This document shows positions 13,365 through 25,452 of a stretch of DNA of 64,000 nucleotides, piece by piece. Numbering within the stretch: the stretch's first letter is position 1; every line of letters begins with the position of its first letter. A model generated the notes under the pieces. The model was not told where the DNA came from. It saw nothing but the letters and a program-made list of their open reading frames with translations, and did not search any database. The position numbers were made by a program, and so were the translations under genes. This stretch comes from Pilaira anomala (lineage: Eukaryota; Mucoromycota; Mucoromycetes; Mucorales; Mucoraceae), in the NCBI GenBank assembly GCA_025716855.1, contig JAIXMQ010000001.1:1184001-1248000 (forward strand), written 5' to 3'.

Positions 13365-13832
13365 TCTAATGAATATAAATTTTTTTTTAATTTCTGTGTA
13401 GTCCCTTCATTCCCTTTTTTCTTCACCGTGATAATTATTAATTTCTGCATTTCTTAAGGGATGGAAAAAAAGGGGAATAAAAAATAAAAATTAAGAATTA
13501 CATTATTGTCAAATATTAACCGCTAAATTATTTTGAGCGTCGAATTCCAACAGGGGAAGAGAGATATGAAAGAAGGTAGTAATAAAAAAGATCTCCGTAA
13601 TAAAGATCTCCGTAATAAAGATCCCCATATACATATATTTTTAATAAACCACAAAGCAGAAGCATTAGTTAGCGGCAGTAACAACAGCAATAAGAAAAAA
13701 AAAAGTTTAGGCTGTCTATACTTGACGTACAGAATTTATGAATTAAAATATAGGAATATAAATACAAGGATATCTCTGAACAATTCCCTTTTTTTTTCAT
13801 TCTAAGCTTCGATCTCTTTTATTTTGTTAAAT

Positions 13833-14497
13833 ATGGTTCGCTCTACTATTCTTTTCTCAGCTGTTATTGCATGTATTGGCGCAGTCTCTGCTATACCCGC
13901 TCCTCAGCTTCTTAATCTCGATGGTGGTGACTTCATCGGTTTAAATAATGTAGATGCTCAAGATAATATCAATGACGCAGTTTTGATCGACAATCTAGAC
14001 ATTAATGGTTTGTATTTCATTTTATTGTTATTTTTCGCTCTGATTCTAAAAATATATTCTAGACATCCTTAATGATGCCAGGGTTTTAAGTCCAGGTGGT
14101 GGCGGTGGTGGTGGTGGAAATGGTGGTGGTGGAAATGGTGGTGGTGGAAATGGTGGTGGTGGAAATGGTGGTGGTGGAAATGGTGGTGGTGGAAATGGTG
14201 GTGGTGGAAGTGGTGGTGGTGGTAATGGCGGTGGCGGAAACGGTGGTGGCAATGGTGGCGGCGGAAACGGTGGTGGTAATGGCGGTGGTGGAAATGGTGG
14301 TGGTCGTCCTAATCGTCCTAACCGTCCCAACCGTCCCAACCGCCCTAATGGGGGTCACTCTCATGGACCTGGATGTGGTTGCAGAAAGAGAGATAATGGC
14401 ATTGGTATGTATTTATTGTCTTATTTTGTGTGATTTACTAAACCTATTTTTATTCAAAAAAAATTTAGCAAAGCGTGCATCTTTAAACATGGCCTAG
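13833..14497 (+). CDS. Small secreted glycine-rich repeat protein
   Basis: Three exons (13833-14007, 14063-14404, 14469-14497) give 181 residues. I chose ATG 13833 because it starts a clear signal peptide, MVRSTILFSAVIACIGAVSA, cleaved before IPAP. Exon 2 encodes about ten tandem GGGGN-type units, then five RPN triplets, then GHSHGPGCGCRKR. The repeat suggests a flexible extracellular or cell-wall protein; RKR and AKR sites near the end could be cut by a kexin protease. The repeat DNA is a minisatellite with a 15-base unit, so copy number probably varies between strains. The signal peptide closely resembles that of the gene at 15842, suggesting a common origin of the two leaders. Other frames across the repeat are open only because of the repeat. 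Confidence 0.8.
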
Positions 14498-15841
14498 GTG
14501 GTTGATATGAATTAAATACCAACATGGATTAAATCACTTCTATTTTGCATTCTATCATATAATTCCCATTAAACATTTACAAGTTAATTTCACTTCTTTT
14601 TTTGCCATTCATATTATCTTATAATTTAATGAATAAAGTTCTTTATCATTTTTAGCAATATAATGCAACTATTTTTTTTTTTTTTTTTTTGTTACATATA
14701 CATTGAGCTTTATTGGAATAAAGTTATAGTTGATCTATTAGAGTCATCTTTTCTTAGCATGTGTTGTAGTACTTAAATTTAATGATAGAAAATAGTTAGA
14801 AGAAACTCAAACATATATCCCGTTCATAAATCCCTAAAAAAATTAAGGGAAAGTTAACATGTCAGAACATTTTATTATTTTTATTATTATTTTGGCGAGA
14901 TTTAGTTTATGCGCATGTAGAAATAGTTAAAACAAATATTTGACAAGTGATAATTTCGTGTTATTTTTGGTGATATTTTTTCTGCTGCGGTAATAGAGTT
15001 GTGTGGATAGTATATATTTTGTAAAATATAATAAAAAAGGTATATTAAACATAAGTCTACGCTAACCCCAAACCTAAAAACAGTATTATTAGTTAGAAGA
15101 GCTTAATTGTAGATACATTTACATATTCAATAACTACATATTATTAGTAGTTAAGAATAAGAATAATAATAAAAAAACCGTCTTTTTTTTTAGGGATATG
15201 TAAATAAACTCAATATAGTTTGAAACACTTCCAGCATACATTTATATATATGATATTGGCCCGTACTAAATTTAAAAGGCAAGTTTTTCCATACAGCTAC
15301 ACGCAGAATAAGATGTCTGTAGTCAAATGAAAAAACAATCGTTCTGCTTGTAATCTCTGTACGTTATATGCCAGCCTCAATTAAATCAGAAATGCCATGA
15401 CACGACATATTACAATTTTTTTTTTTAAATTTATGTAGTAAGGTATTTGCTTAAATATGGTACCCCCTTTTTTTTTTAGTAATTTCGAGAGGGGTTTTTC
15501 TCTCGCTTTTCCACCAGATAGTTTTTAAGGGATTGTAATTTTTACGTGTGTGCTAAGCAAACATCAACAGTCGTTATTCGTCGCTATACTATGCATCAAA
15601 TTGCATCCTTAATTATCTGTGCGCAAAGTATTATCGTTAAATTCTTAAAGGAGATTGAACGAAACGGAAGATCTTTTCTTTATTAAATAGTCAAACCCCT
15701 TTTCTTTTTTTAAAGCAAATATCAATTTATGTGTTAAAAAAAAATGTTCAAAAAATGAATATAAATACGAATTCCTTTCCCTTTTTTTTTTTTTTATATC
15801 AGTTTCATCTTCTTATCCATTTCTTAACAATTATATCAATC
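14498..15841. other. Intergenic region between the two secreted-protein genes
   Basis: About 1.3 kb, AT-rich, with no supported gene. A TA-rich, poly-T-containing promoter for the gene at 15842 is expected in the last 300 bases, but no specific site was recognised. Confidence 0.5.
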
Positions 15842-16207
15842 ATGGTTCGTACTTTAGTCATTTTCTCTGCTGTCTTTGCTTTATTCTCTACTGTTTCTGC
15901 TGGTCCTCTTATTAATGTCGTAGCTAAGAAGCATATCGGTGTTAATGATATTACTCTCAAAAACAATCTTAACAACTTAGTTAAAATCACCAACCCTAAA
16001 GTTAATAGTATGTAATTACATTGTGTATACATTTAAGACGATACTGATATTTTGAAATATATAGATATTGCAAATAACTTACGTGTTGCCAGTAAGCGTA
16101 GTGAAGAACAACCTGCTACTATTAGAATTACCAAGGCCTTTGGTGTCAAGGGTAATAAGATGATGGCAAAGGCAAAGGGTGCCAAGGGTGAAACACCTAA
16201 GAAATAG
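15842..16207 (+). CDS. Small secreted protein
   Basis: Two exons (15842-16007, 16065-16207) give 102 residues. The signal peptide MVRTLVIFSAVFALFSTVSA ends before GPLINV and matches the leader of the upstream gene at 13833 in 11 of 20 positions by my reading. The mature part is short and basic, with a possible kexin site (ASKRSEE) and a Lys/Gly-rich tail (KGNKMMAKAKGAKGETPKK). Both genes keep the same phase-1 intron after an N-rich segment (DINDIL/VNNIA), supporting an ancient duplication with divergent mature regions. No known domain. It could be a processed peptide, an effector-like protein or a wall component. Confidence 0.8.
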
Positions 16208-16460
16208 AGAAATCAATATTGCACATCATTATAAACATTTATTATTTCTCATATCATTTCTTTTGATTCTTTGATTTATATTTATTTCAAAGATCGTTTA
16301 TTCCTTAATTCATCAAATAACAATAAAAATAGTAATACTTTTTGTTCAAATTCGTTTTTTTTTTTTTTGCAATATTCATTAAGAAAAAGGTGGTTGTAAC
16401 TTTTTTTTTCTTTTTTATTTAATTTTTTTTTTTTATGTATTAAAGACAAAGATATAAATT

Positions 16461-18203
16461 TTAATTCCACATAAGATACTATTATTAAAGAGGTTAATAA
16501 ATATGTATATGTATATGTATATATATAAAGGATTTTTACCTTGGGAGTACTGGAAAACTTTTGGTAACCCTTGATCACCTTATTAACAGATTCCAAAAAG
16601 TCTTTTTCAGTAGCAACCTTTCTTCTTGCACGAATAGCAAACATACCAGCTTCAGTACACACACTTCTCAATTCAGCACCAGTGGCGTTAGGACATAATC
16701 TAGCAATTAACTCATAACGAATATCACGATCTACACTCATACTCTTTGCGTGAATCTTCATAATATGAGCACGACCTTCCAGATCAGGTAAACCAAATTC
16801 AACCCGACGATCTAAACGACCAGGTCTTAAAAGAGCAGGATCCAAAGTATCGGGTCTGTTTGTAGCCATTAACACCTTAATATTACCTCTAGGATCAAAA
16901 CCGTCCAATTGATTAATTAATTCTAACATAGTACGTTGAACTTCATTATCACCACCCGCACCATCATCAAAACGAGCTCCACCAATAGCATCAACTTCAT
17001 CAAAAAAGATAATACAAGCTTTCTTTGTACGTGCCATCTCAAACAATTCACGAACCATACGAGCACCTTCACCGACATACTTTTGAACAAGTTCAGAACC
17101 GATAACACGAATAAATGTAGCATCCGTTCTATTAGCTACAGCACGTGCACAAAGAGTTTTACCGGTACCAGGAGGGCCATAAAGTAAAACACCTTTGGGT
17201 GGGTCAATACCAAGGTTCACAAATCTTTCAGGTTGTAACAATGGTAACTCAACGACTTCACAAAGACGTTCAATTTGTTCTTTACAACCACCAATATCAC
17301 TATAAGTGACATCAGGTTTCTCTTCGACTTGCATCATGGTAACTGAAGGATCAATCTTGGGTGGTAAAGGAATTTGAATTTGGTACTTTGTACGATCGAC
17401 ACTATTACAAAAAAAAAAAAAAATAAGTACGTTATAACACGTAATTTAATATTCTCAAAATTACCCAACACGCATGCCTTCTTCAATATCTGTGGGAGAA
17501 ACATGTCTAACTAATTCAACTACAAACTTGGCAATCTGCTTTACATTAATAACGTATTTTGGATCTTCGTTGTTCTCTCCTTGAATAATTTTTGTACAAC
17601 GAGCAACTTGCAAAGGTTGCTCTTCTTGCATTCTTTGTTTATCAGCAGGGATATCCCATAAATTAGGGGCAGCAAGACCTGTATCGGATTCCTTTACACC
17701 TACATGTATTAATAATATATAAGTTTCCCATTTAAAAAGTTGCATAAATCTAATTTGAAAATAAAGTCAAGATAAATCTTTTACCAATATGTTCGTTGAC
17801 ACGCTTTTGAATATCCTTAATATCTTGTTCTAAAGTCTTTAACTCTTTAGTATAAGGACCTTGACCCTATAATAATAATAAAATTCCATGAGTTGAAAAG
17901 CATAAAATAAGTGTATTTGGCGTAGTTTTTGATAGTTACGTAAGTGGTTAAAAGTTTAATATCTCCTTCATCCAAAGCTAAAGTCATGAAATAAAAAAGA
18001 TGGATGAGTATAGCTTCCTAATAACTTTTATCCACTTTTATCTTATTTACCAACAATCTTTTCGTCTTTCTCTTTATCCTCTACGTTCTTATCGTCTACA
18101 CAAAAAAAACCCGCATATTTAGTTTAATAACGTTATAGTTCTTCATTTTTTGTGTTTGTAATTTCTTCAATTTACATTTTTCCCAGTCAGCTTTAGGTGG
18201 CAT
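16461..18203 (-). CDS. RPT1: 26S proteasome regulatory ATPase Rpt1
   Basis: Seven exons (18203-18176, 18095-18051, 17977-17940, 17866-17785, 17699-17465, 17401-16540, 16478-16461) keep frame and give 435 residues (human PSMC2 433). The start [10 protein letters not shown] matches yeast Rpt1. Walker A GPPGTGKT is at about 218-225 and Walker B FFDEVDA at about 275-281; the SRH region contains [21 protein letters not shown]. Rpt1 is one of six AAA+ subunits that unfold substrates in the proteasome base. The final exon is only 18 nt, coding YLMWN and matching the C-terminal YMTYN/YMQYN of orthologs. Without it the frame runs into a T/A-rich intron. Confidence 0.97.
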
Positions 18204-18335
18204 TTTGAATAGTTTTATAAGGTTGGTTTTAAATGAGAAAATAAAAGAAATATCAAAAGTAAAAAAAAAGTAACTTACGTGTCGCGAGAGAGAAAGGATC
18301 TCCGCCGAAAAACTGAAATTTACGTCACGGAAAAA

Positions 18336-18575
18336 AATGTCTGTGACTGCTCCAAATAAGGTAGATCACTGAAGCTCAATCAGGAGCTCAAGTTCGCTCG
18401 GCACTGCGTCCAGTAATAATCTTATGGTACACACTGATAAAAAAGGCCTAGACATTGAGTTCGGTGAAGACGGAGGAATTGACACTGTATCACCTGCATA
18501 CTGGGAACACTAGATCTTGAAGAAAACGTACAAGAAACTTCGGAAAGATAATTTCGCAGTTGTTAAGATATAAGA
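18336..18575 (+). pseudogene. Short coding remnant with two in-frame stops
   Basis: From ATG 18336 a frame runs to TAA 18575 with coding-like composition, interrupted by TGA at 18369 and TAG at 18511. Segments such as KKGLDIEFGEDGGIDTVSPA look like real protein rather than translated AT-rich filler. The base composition is less AT-rich than the flanks. I do not recognise the family. It lies 130 bases upstream of and divergent from RPT1, so it could be a decayed neighbour or a captured fragment. Confidence 0.35.
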
Positions 18576-19160
18576 TTCAGTGACAGGACTTTATATATTA
18601 CCTCTTTTAATGTTAATGTTTTGAGTACATACATCTTTGGTAAAATAAGATTTGATATAAGTTAAAATCAGGTACGACATAAGTATGAATGTGGGAATAT
18701 AGAATGACATTTGATAGAACTGTTCTCTTTTTTTTTGAAAAAAAATGTAGCTTATAGCTTTTGATAAGTTACTGGTGGTTTAGTATGTTAAAAACAAAAC
18801 GTTGTTGTTTATACATTTAAGGTTTATATATCATTTGGTGCATATACAAGGTTATATCCTCTTTTATTTAACAACAACACTCAGAGTCGATCGATAGGTT
18901 GTGTAACTTCTACCTTTTTTTTTTTTTTTTTTTGGTTCCAAATCAAAACCGTTTTGAATATGGTCCTAGCTTCCGTCTCATTACACAAAAAGACATTTAT
19001 AATGTCTCACAATAAGCTGAAAGTAAAATCGAACTAGATTAAATTGTATACTTGCTTTAGAGAGAAGAGGGACAACATAATCGTAAAAGACTTAATATAA
19101 TTTTTATAAATACACGCAAGAAACAAAATTTCAAGGAACGTTTTTTTTTTTTTTTCTGAA

Positions 19161-19842
19161 ATGGCGAGAATTTTTAACATTGATATCGGACAAGATGCCT
19201 CAAAATATGGTGTCAATATCTCTCCCCCCAAAAAACAGCTTAATTTGTCTGTTAAGAAAGCAGTGTATGGAACAAATAAAATTGTTACCGTCGAAATTAG
19301 CGTTGGTGCTCCTTTGAGGACGTACAGAGTTTTTCATTTTGAGATGTGATGTGTGCATATCCAAAGATTGCAATCCATTCTTATAACCATAAATATTAAA
19401 AGAACATTTCTTGAATGATAAATAGCTTTAAAGATTATAGATCAATCATCCAAGTCAAATCAAATGAAGAAGTCTTTCTTTTTATATGTAAATGCAAAAA
19501 TTGTCAAACATTTTCAGTAAATTATGCGGATCAATTTTTATTTTATTTTAGGCTCCAAGAATATTTAATGCTCAAATAATATCAAATGTTTAATGATGTT
19601 GACAAGCTCATTCTTTTGATCTAGATATGTGACAGAAAGAAAGCACTTTTTTTGATCACCTGTTAATGAACTAATAATATCATATGTTAACTACTGATAA
19701 AAACATGTACTCAACTTCCTATAGGTGCAATATTTTTTGTATATAACTCCATAATAATTGCAGAAACCAGGAGATATTTAGAGTCTTCGGGTCACAATGT
19801 ATATCAGTCTCGGATTATGAGAGCCGTTGGCGATATCTTTAG
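19161..19842 (+). pseudogene. Possible decayed gene, function unknown
   Basis: Two pieces look coding. The first is a 62-codon frame from ATG 19161 (MARIFNIDIGQDASKYG...) with stop at 19347. The second is an exon-like segment at 19763-19842, bounded by an acceptor (aattgcag) and a donor (gtaagt), whose frame reads RRYLESSGHNVYQSRIMRAV. The 400 bases between them are AT-rich without a clear link. Either these are remnants of one gene or unrelated fragments. No family recognised. Confidence 0.3.
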
Positions 19843-20241
19843 CGTAAGTATAATGTCTTTATTTGGTATTATATATTACCCGATGCCTCTGGCATCACTG
19901 ATCCAGAGGTATATTATTTTCAGCTTTAAAAGGAAATGCATTAAAAAATGACAATAAAGACGTATTTTGAAAAATACCACAAGAATAAAAAAAGTACGTT
20001 TGTTTTCAAAAAATAATGCAAACCAATTTATAGTTCTAAAGAATATCACAGAGTTAAAAGGTGATTACCCATTTATTCTAATCCAGCATATCTTTCTTGA
20101 GTCAAAGTATTTAAAAAAAGTTGCACATGTATTTTGTTTGTTACACCTTATAAGCCGAAAACGTTTTTCAAAAACAAAAGACCATCCATTGAAAAGATTT
20201 TTTTTTTTTTGTTGTAAACATATAATCACGTTTCTATTTTC

Positions 20242-20294
<53 letters not shown>

Positions 20295-20948
20295 GAGCCA
20301 CTGTCATTACACAGGCAATGGAATAGTCGGTCCGATGAGAAAAGATGATGACAGAAAAAGTGTACGTATCTCCCGAATGCCCCGTCTCAGACAGCATATA
20401 AAAATTTATACGAGTAAAGAGTATGTAGGGGCGCATTGGATATCATCCCGCACACTCGTGCAGAGGAACATGATTTTTTTCTTTTGCTTTGTGCTTCGTT
20501 ATTTTACTTATGCAGGAGAATCGTTTAATTAAAAAAAAAAAGCCATTATTAATAAAAAAGGACATACCGATCAAAGTTAGATATACTTAGACATATGTTT
20601 ACGAAGAAGATGATTTATTGACAAATAATAATGATATGTGTATATGTATATATATTTCTTTTGAAGAGACTAATAGAAGGTCATGCATAGTTTTTAAAGT
20701 AATAAAAAAAAAGTGTTTACAATGTGAATGCAATTTACATCACGAATAGAGTCTTAGATGAAAGGGGGAAAATAAAAGAAGTGAAAGGGAGAGAAGGATG
20801 TAATACAAGAGCGGATCAATAGAAATATATAATTTAAGATTGTGTATGCGTGGGTGTTGAATATAAAACAAAAAAATAAAATAGAAGCAGATAAACATAT
20901 CGAATGAATCAGTGATATATAATATTTTTTTCATAAAGGTGTATACAG
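19843..20948. other. Gene-poor region with a long A run and a small hairpin
   Basis: Contains a hairpin at 19886-19909 (CCTCTGG pairs with CCAGAGG) and an uninterrupted A run of about 50 bases at 20242-20291. Frames crossing the A run are artefacts on both strands. No gene or RNA was recognised. Confidence 0.5.
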
Positions 20949-21998
20949 TTAAGAGAGTAATGTAACACCTGTTGGAGGAGGAGGATTACAGCGGAATTGA
21001 CTGTACCAGACAGCTTTGGTTGATGATGTAGGGGATTTGTTTAGTTTTTTTACATTAGGCGCAGGTTTGATTAACTTCCAGAGTTTTTCATACCAAACAT
21101 TATTGGAGGTAGGCAACGGAGTATTATATTGCAAATCTTCATATCTTTGTTGTTTCACCTTGGTTGTGGTATCATTGCTAGTCAATACTACTGTAGTAGA
21201 GATGATTGAATCAGCAGATGATAAAGGATGTTGTAAATGAGTTCTGTGATGATGATACTCTGAAATGGTGGAGTTCAAAGATTTAAAACGAAGTAACTTC
21301 TGTTTAAATTTGAGTGCAAATCGATTATTACTACGGCGCTTTCTTTGTGGCACAATTGACTCTTCTCGTAACGTTGAGGGCGATGATGGTGTAACACTAA
21401 TAGCTCTTCGTTTATTGCTATAATTACTCAAATTATCGTCATCATATCTCTTTTGGGAATAGAAGTGTGACTTGGGAGGTGATGACAGTAGTTGTCTTTG
21501 ATAACCACGTTGTTGAGCATGATTAGACAAATGTTGACGTGATCCTGCTGTATAGACAGAAAGGCTGACCATAGATGAAGAAGTATCTGTTGTTGAAATT
21601 CCACCTGGGTAATCATGTTCAGCAGTTGGTAAGAAATAAGAATCATTATGATAAGGGAATGGTAATAAACGGGGAGATTCGAGTACTTTATCCTGTTGAA
21701 ATTTACGGAGCATTTTTCTAGTTGAGCCAGTACTAGGTGTGTATGTTGGATTGGGCGTATCTATTTCACTGCAGTAACGGGCAAGTGGCATATGAGATGG
21801 GTCCGCTAATTCAACTTTTGAGACATTTTCTAATGTAAGTGGATATATTTTATGAATAATAGGAGGTGTATTATCTTTTATGGAAGATGGGGAAGAGCAA
21901 AAAGAAGATGATTCAGTAGAGGAAGGTGAATTTGGAGAGGGCAAATATAAATCAAGGTTGGTTAGATCAAGTTTTTTTTCAAATGAATCAAGGTCCAT
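20949..21998 (-). CDS. Hypothetical Ser-rich protein
   Basis: Single exon, 349 residues, starting MDLDSFEKKLDLTNLDLYLP. The N-terminal half is Ser/Pro/Thr-rich and probably disordered; a basic patch (VPQRKRRSNNRFALKFKQK) near residue 220 could be a nuclear localisation signal. The C-terminus has a more ordered, aromatic region with VWYEKLWKLIKPAP and ends VWYSQFRCNPPPPTGVTLLS, which looks conserved rather than random. No known domain recognised. The long open frame without stops in such AT-rich DNA supports a real gene. Confidence 0.7.
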   Translation of the reverse strand: MDLDSFEKKLDLTNLDLYLPSPNSPSSTESSSFCSSPSSIKDNTPPIIHKIYPLTLENVSKVELADPSHMPLARYCSEIDTPNPTYTPSTGSTRKMLRKFQQDKVLESPRLLPFPYHNDSYFLPTAEHDYPGGISTTDTSSSMVSLSVYTAGSRQHLSNHAQQRGYQRQLLSSPPKSHFYSQKRYDDDNLSNYSNKRRAISVTPSSPSTLREESIVPQRKRRSNNRFALKFKQKLLRFKSLNSTISEYHHHRTHLQHPLSSADSIISTTVVLTSNDTTTKVKQQRYEDLQYNTPLPTSNNVWYEKLWKLIKPAPNVKKLNKSPTSSTKAVWYSQFRCNPPPPTGVTLLS

Positions 21999-22860
21999 TT
22001 TCTTAGAAGGGTTTATTTTACAAAAAGATAATAATTATTCGTAGCGATAAAAAGGAAAAAAAAGAAAGGTCCTTTATATATTATAGAAAAATGGTATTGT
22101 AACCATCATATCAGCTTTTGGCTGATCTTAACGTAGTACCTGGGTTGTGCCTGTAACGGGGGCCTGTGTACATCTCTGGGTCTAGATACCCTGTCTTTTT
22201 TGAGCATTTGGAATAGGTGTACAACTTGTTACACTTGAAAAACGGTAAAAAAAAAAAAAAAAATTAAAAAAAAAGAAAGGAACTAGTACATTTGACGCAA
22301 TCATATGCCAACTCTTTTTCGGATGTCCTTTTATTGCAAATGGGTTGGAAAAAAGCAACAGGATTCCGAAACCTAGTTTTTTTTTTTTTTTTTTTTTTTT
22401 TTCTTACATATATTCTTTTGTAATAAAGTATAACTAGTGCTCTGATATACACGAGTTTTTCTTGTTTATTCTAGCAAAAACCCACACACACATTTTGACA
22501 TAGAAAATGACCCGATCTTTTTTTTTTTTACACTTTTAATCTCTAAAAAAAAATGCTGAGAAAACGGGGGAAGTGACGATAATAGAGATGCCATAATTGG
22601 ATTTTCTCAGTAGAAATTACACCACGAGGCTTTAGTATTTATATAAAATCAAAATTGTTGCATTCTCACCATTTACATGCTTTCTTATCACAAGCATACT
22701 TTATTCCTAACAATATGTCGAATGATTCATTCCCTTATATCCTGTCATTCGTTTATTTGCGTACGCGTAAAATGTAAATACTGTATCCTAATCAAAGCTT
22801 TTGTAATAAATGAACTGACCCTTTTAACAATAAAATAATATCAATTGAAAATTAAGTTGT
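21999..22860. other. Intergenic region, nothing recognised
   Basis: AT-rich DNA with T runs near 22376-22402 and A runs near 22248. No supported gene or RNA. Confidence 0.45.
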
Positions 22861-22879
22861 TGAAGATTTACATACTCTG

Positions 22880-23256
22880 TCATAGAGACTGTTTGTGATG
22901 ATCATGATTGTCCAGTAAGAATGAACTTTCGTAATGCGTTTTTTTTTTCAGTGTAAGATCTACTACGGGGTAAGACACGAAATAGTCAAGTACACCTTTC
23001 GTCGTTGTTCCTGTTGTGCCACATTTAGGACACGTTATTGACGAGAATATCCGGGGAGATGAAAGCATATCTATCAATTGATTGCGTTAAGGGAATATAC
23101 ACAACCTGTTATTTTGTGTCTAATTTTCCTTGCTTTATTACTGTATGGCTTCTCATGGGTGTGTATTTCCAAATGTTGATAGGAGATATTAAGTAAAGGA
23201 TTCATCGTTTTGATCTGTAATCGATCTATGTCTAAGGAAATCTCAAGTTTTTGCAA
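22880..23256 (-). pseudogene. Frameshifted coding remnant with a CPKC motif
   Basis: Two overlapping minus-strand frames join at about 23077 with a one-base shift. The first ends ITGCVYSLNAIN and the second continues QLIDMLSSPRIFSSITCPKC and then GTTGTTTKGVLDY. The CxxC pair suggests half of a zinc-binding unit. The change of frame inside a plausible protein points to decay. No family assigned. Confidence 0.3.
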
Positions 23257-23972
23257 AGTTTTTACGTTAAATTTGGCTGCTCATTCTATATGACAACAAT
23301 TGACATCAATTGATACATAAAATAAAAGAAATCATGAGTTGGAATACGTTTATGAAATCTAAATTCAAGAAGGAGGTCTGGACAAAAAAGTAATTCCTAA
23401 TACACGTGGAATACGATATAATAATGATCGAATTTGGGAAAAAACAAAACTGTTTGTACTACAATAAAAGAAAATCTTCAATAATGCCTATCTGAAATTC
23501 AATTACTTTATTTTTGTGAGACAGGGCGCTCATCTGTTTTGTTCAAAGGTAACTTAACGTGGTCTTATTTTATCTTTTTATGGAAACATATACATATACA
23601 GAGAGAACGGTAAATTTTGTCACTTTGAGAAAATTAAATGTCCATAACAAAAAAATAGATGTCACTTTCTAAAAATTAATGCACAAAGCCGAAAATGATT
23701 GTCCCTTTATGTCTAGACACTGTCCTTTTGAAATAAAAGAAATATCACAGTAAGTTAAATCAAATTAACCTAAAAATGATATGTATTTTTTGATTTTACC
23801 AAAAGTTGCTTGTGATTAAATGCAAAATGTTCACATTCTAAAGCAGATTTTGAAAAAGCAAAGATGTGCTAAGGATTCATTAATCTATATTTTTGGTATT
23901 AATAGACACCTATCCATCACATTATCGTAAAATGTTTTCTAGAATGTTCTTTCTCACCTTAGACTAATCACC

Positions 23973-24299
23973 TTGAGCCGCATTGAACATTCTTCGTCGG
24001 TTTATGAGAATCTCAGGGTCTTACCTATAGTTTTGATAATCTCTAACAAAAGCAGCTCTAGTATAAAGAACAATGGGGAGTTTAGTGTTATTGATAATTC
24101 ATTTTTGATGCAATGCGAATCTAAGTTCTGGGCAAACAAATGCTTTTTATTTTTTCGCGATGACTTAGTCAATGTGAGCATGATTAATACACCTACACCT
24201 GCGCTTTTTACATTATATCAATTTCTATCTAATCCCAACAAACTGCTCACTTTATCGCACAATTTAGACACCCGAACTATACATATGTCTAGCCTGTGA
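23973..24299 (+). pseudogene. Remnant of a lineage-specific gene family
   Basis: A 108-codon frame whose centre reads LPIVLIISNKSSSS, then QCESKFWANKCFLF, then TPTPALFTLYQFLS. This arrangement of a hydrophobic strand, a C-x(4)-W motif and a helix recalls multicopy hypothetical proteins I remember from Mucorales genomes, but I cannot check that. It lacks a convincing start and neighbours, so a fragment is likelier than a whole gene. The frame at 26188 has a similar pattern (IPSIFVTIC... then VCDMNFWSS). Confidence 0.35.
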
Positions 24300-24360
24300 A
24301 GCAACAACAAACTAATAAAATCAAACATAAAATTTTTTTTTTTTTTTTTGAACGAAAATA

Positions 24361-25452
24361 TTACTTTTTTTGTGTCTTTCGTCTTTTAATATGATAGTAT
24401 GAGCTTTTAAGACTATCGGAGGATTTGTATGATTTAAAAGGGCCTTTTGATTTGTCTTTATCGAATGTTTCTTTCCATTTTTTATTCTTTCCAGGCTTGC
24501 TTAGACTTTCAATAAATTTAACATCTTCGACGGTATATCCATCATCCCTTTGTTCTTCACTTCCGCCATTGCCTTCCAGATCTGTTTTTAATTGTTCGAT
24601 TGAATGTAGTCCTTCTTCTGCATAGCTTTTTGTTTTCTTTTTGCTATTGGTTTCTCCGTTATCGTTTTCTTCAATGATTTTCTCCAAAGTTCTTTTAGGA
24701 AGAAACAGTGGTAGGGGACTGGAACATGTCCAAGACTTCATCAAGTTTAATCTCACCATGTTGATCCAGGAAAAGAGCAAAATCTTTATGAGGAGCACGG
24801 CGAACAATAAAATTCTTTGTCTTATCCAAATAGCAGGTTTCGAATATACTTTGAGACTGATATCCTGAGATGCTGGTGTTTGGTACAAATTCATATGCAT
24901 GTACAACGACCTTGTTTTCCTTCTTATCCTTTACAGCAATCTTTCCCAGTACAGATTCATTTCCATTGCCTTGATTAAATATACCTGCCATACCAACTAC
25001 ACCTTTTTTATAGTAGAGCTTGTTATTATCTACAAGCTCACGGTCATTAGAAATGAAATACTGCTTATAGACTTCTGATTCAACGAACTCCTTCACACCC
25101 TCTCCATAATCCTCTATACAGTTAAAGTTGTTTGTCCAGACCCAACCTTGCGAAATATGTCGAAGCATAAACTATTCAGAAATAAGAGAGCACACATCAC
25201 GAGAAATATTTTGTCTGTTCGTGTGAAACATCTTATCGCGAGTAAACTTGTTGCATTGTTCACCTTTTTCTGAATCGGTATGAGGTGCAGCAGCAAAACG
25301 AACTATATCATCTGCTAAATGAACTAGCAAATGACACTTAAGCGATTACACAAGGAAGAACCTTTCAGCTTATCATAAGGCGCAACCTGTGTAAATCTCC
25401 ACCGTTGAGCTCTGCTTCCATTCGTGACATAGGTATGATGAAGATTGTCCAT
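24361..25452 (-). pseudogene. Broken gene, function unknown
   Basis: A minus-strand coding trail begins at ATG 25452 (MDNLHHTYVTNGSRAQRWRF...), meets a stop and a frame change near 25320, continues as LADDIVRFAAAPHTDSEKG to a TAG near 25170, then ISQGWVWTNNFNCIEDYGEG and a well-behaved stretch of about 150 residues to 24716. There it shifts frame again into a Lys/Ser-rich tail ending KRRKTQKK at 24361. At least two frame changes and one stop are needed to read it as a single protein, so it looks inactivated. Codon use is coding-like throughout. I do not recognise the family. Confidence 0.5.

Noticed and set aside
14046..14364. Long Pro-rich and Thr-rich frames on the minus strand across the glycine repeat
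   Set aside because: They are the mirror of the 15-base repeat coding GGGGN on the plus strand, where splice sites and a signal peptide support the gene.
19967..20436. Plus- and minus-strand frames of about 120 codons
   Set aside because: Both cross the 50-base A run and are otherwise random AT-rich text.
20290..20450. Possible C/D-box snoRNA (an ATGATGA motif at about 20345)
   Set aside because: No matching D box or terminal stem was found.
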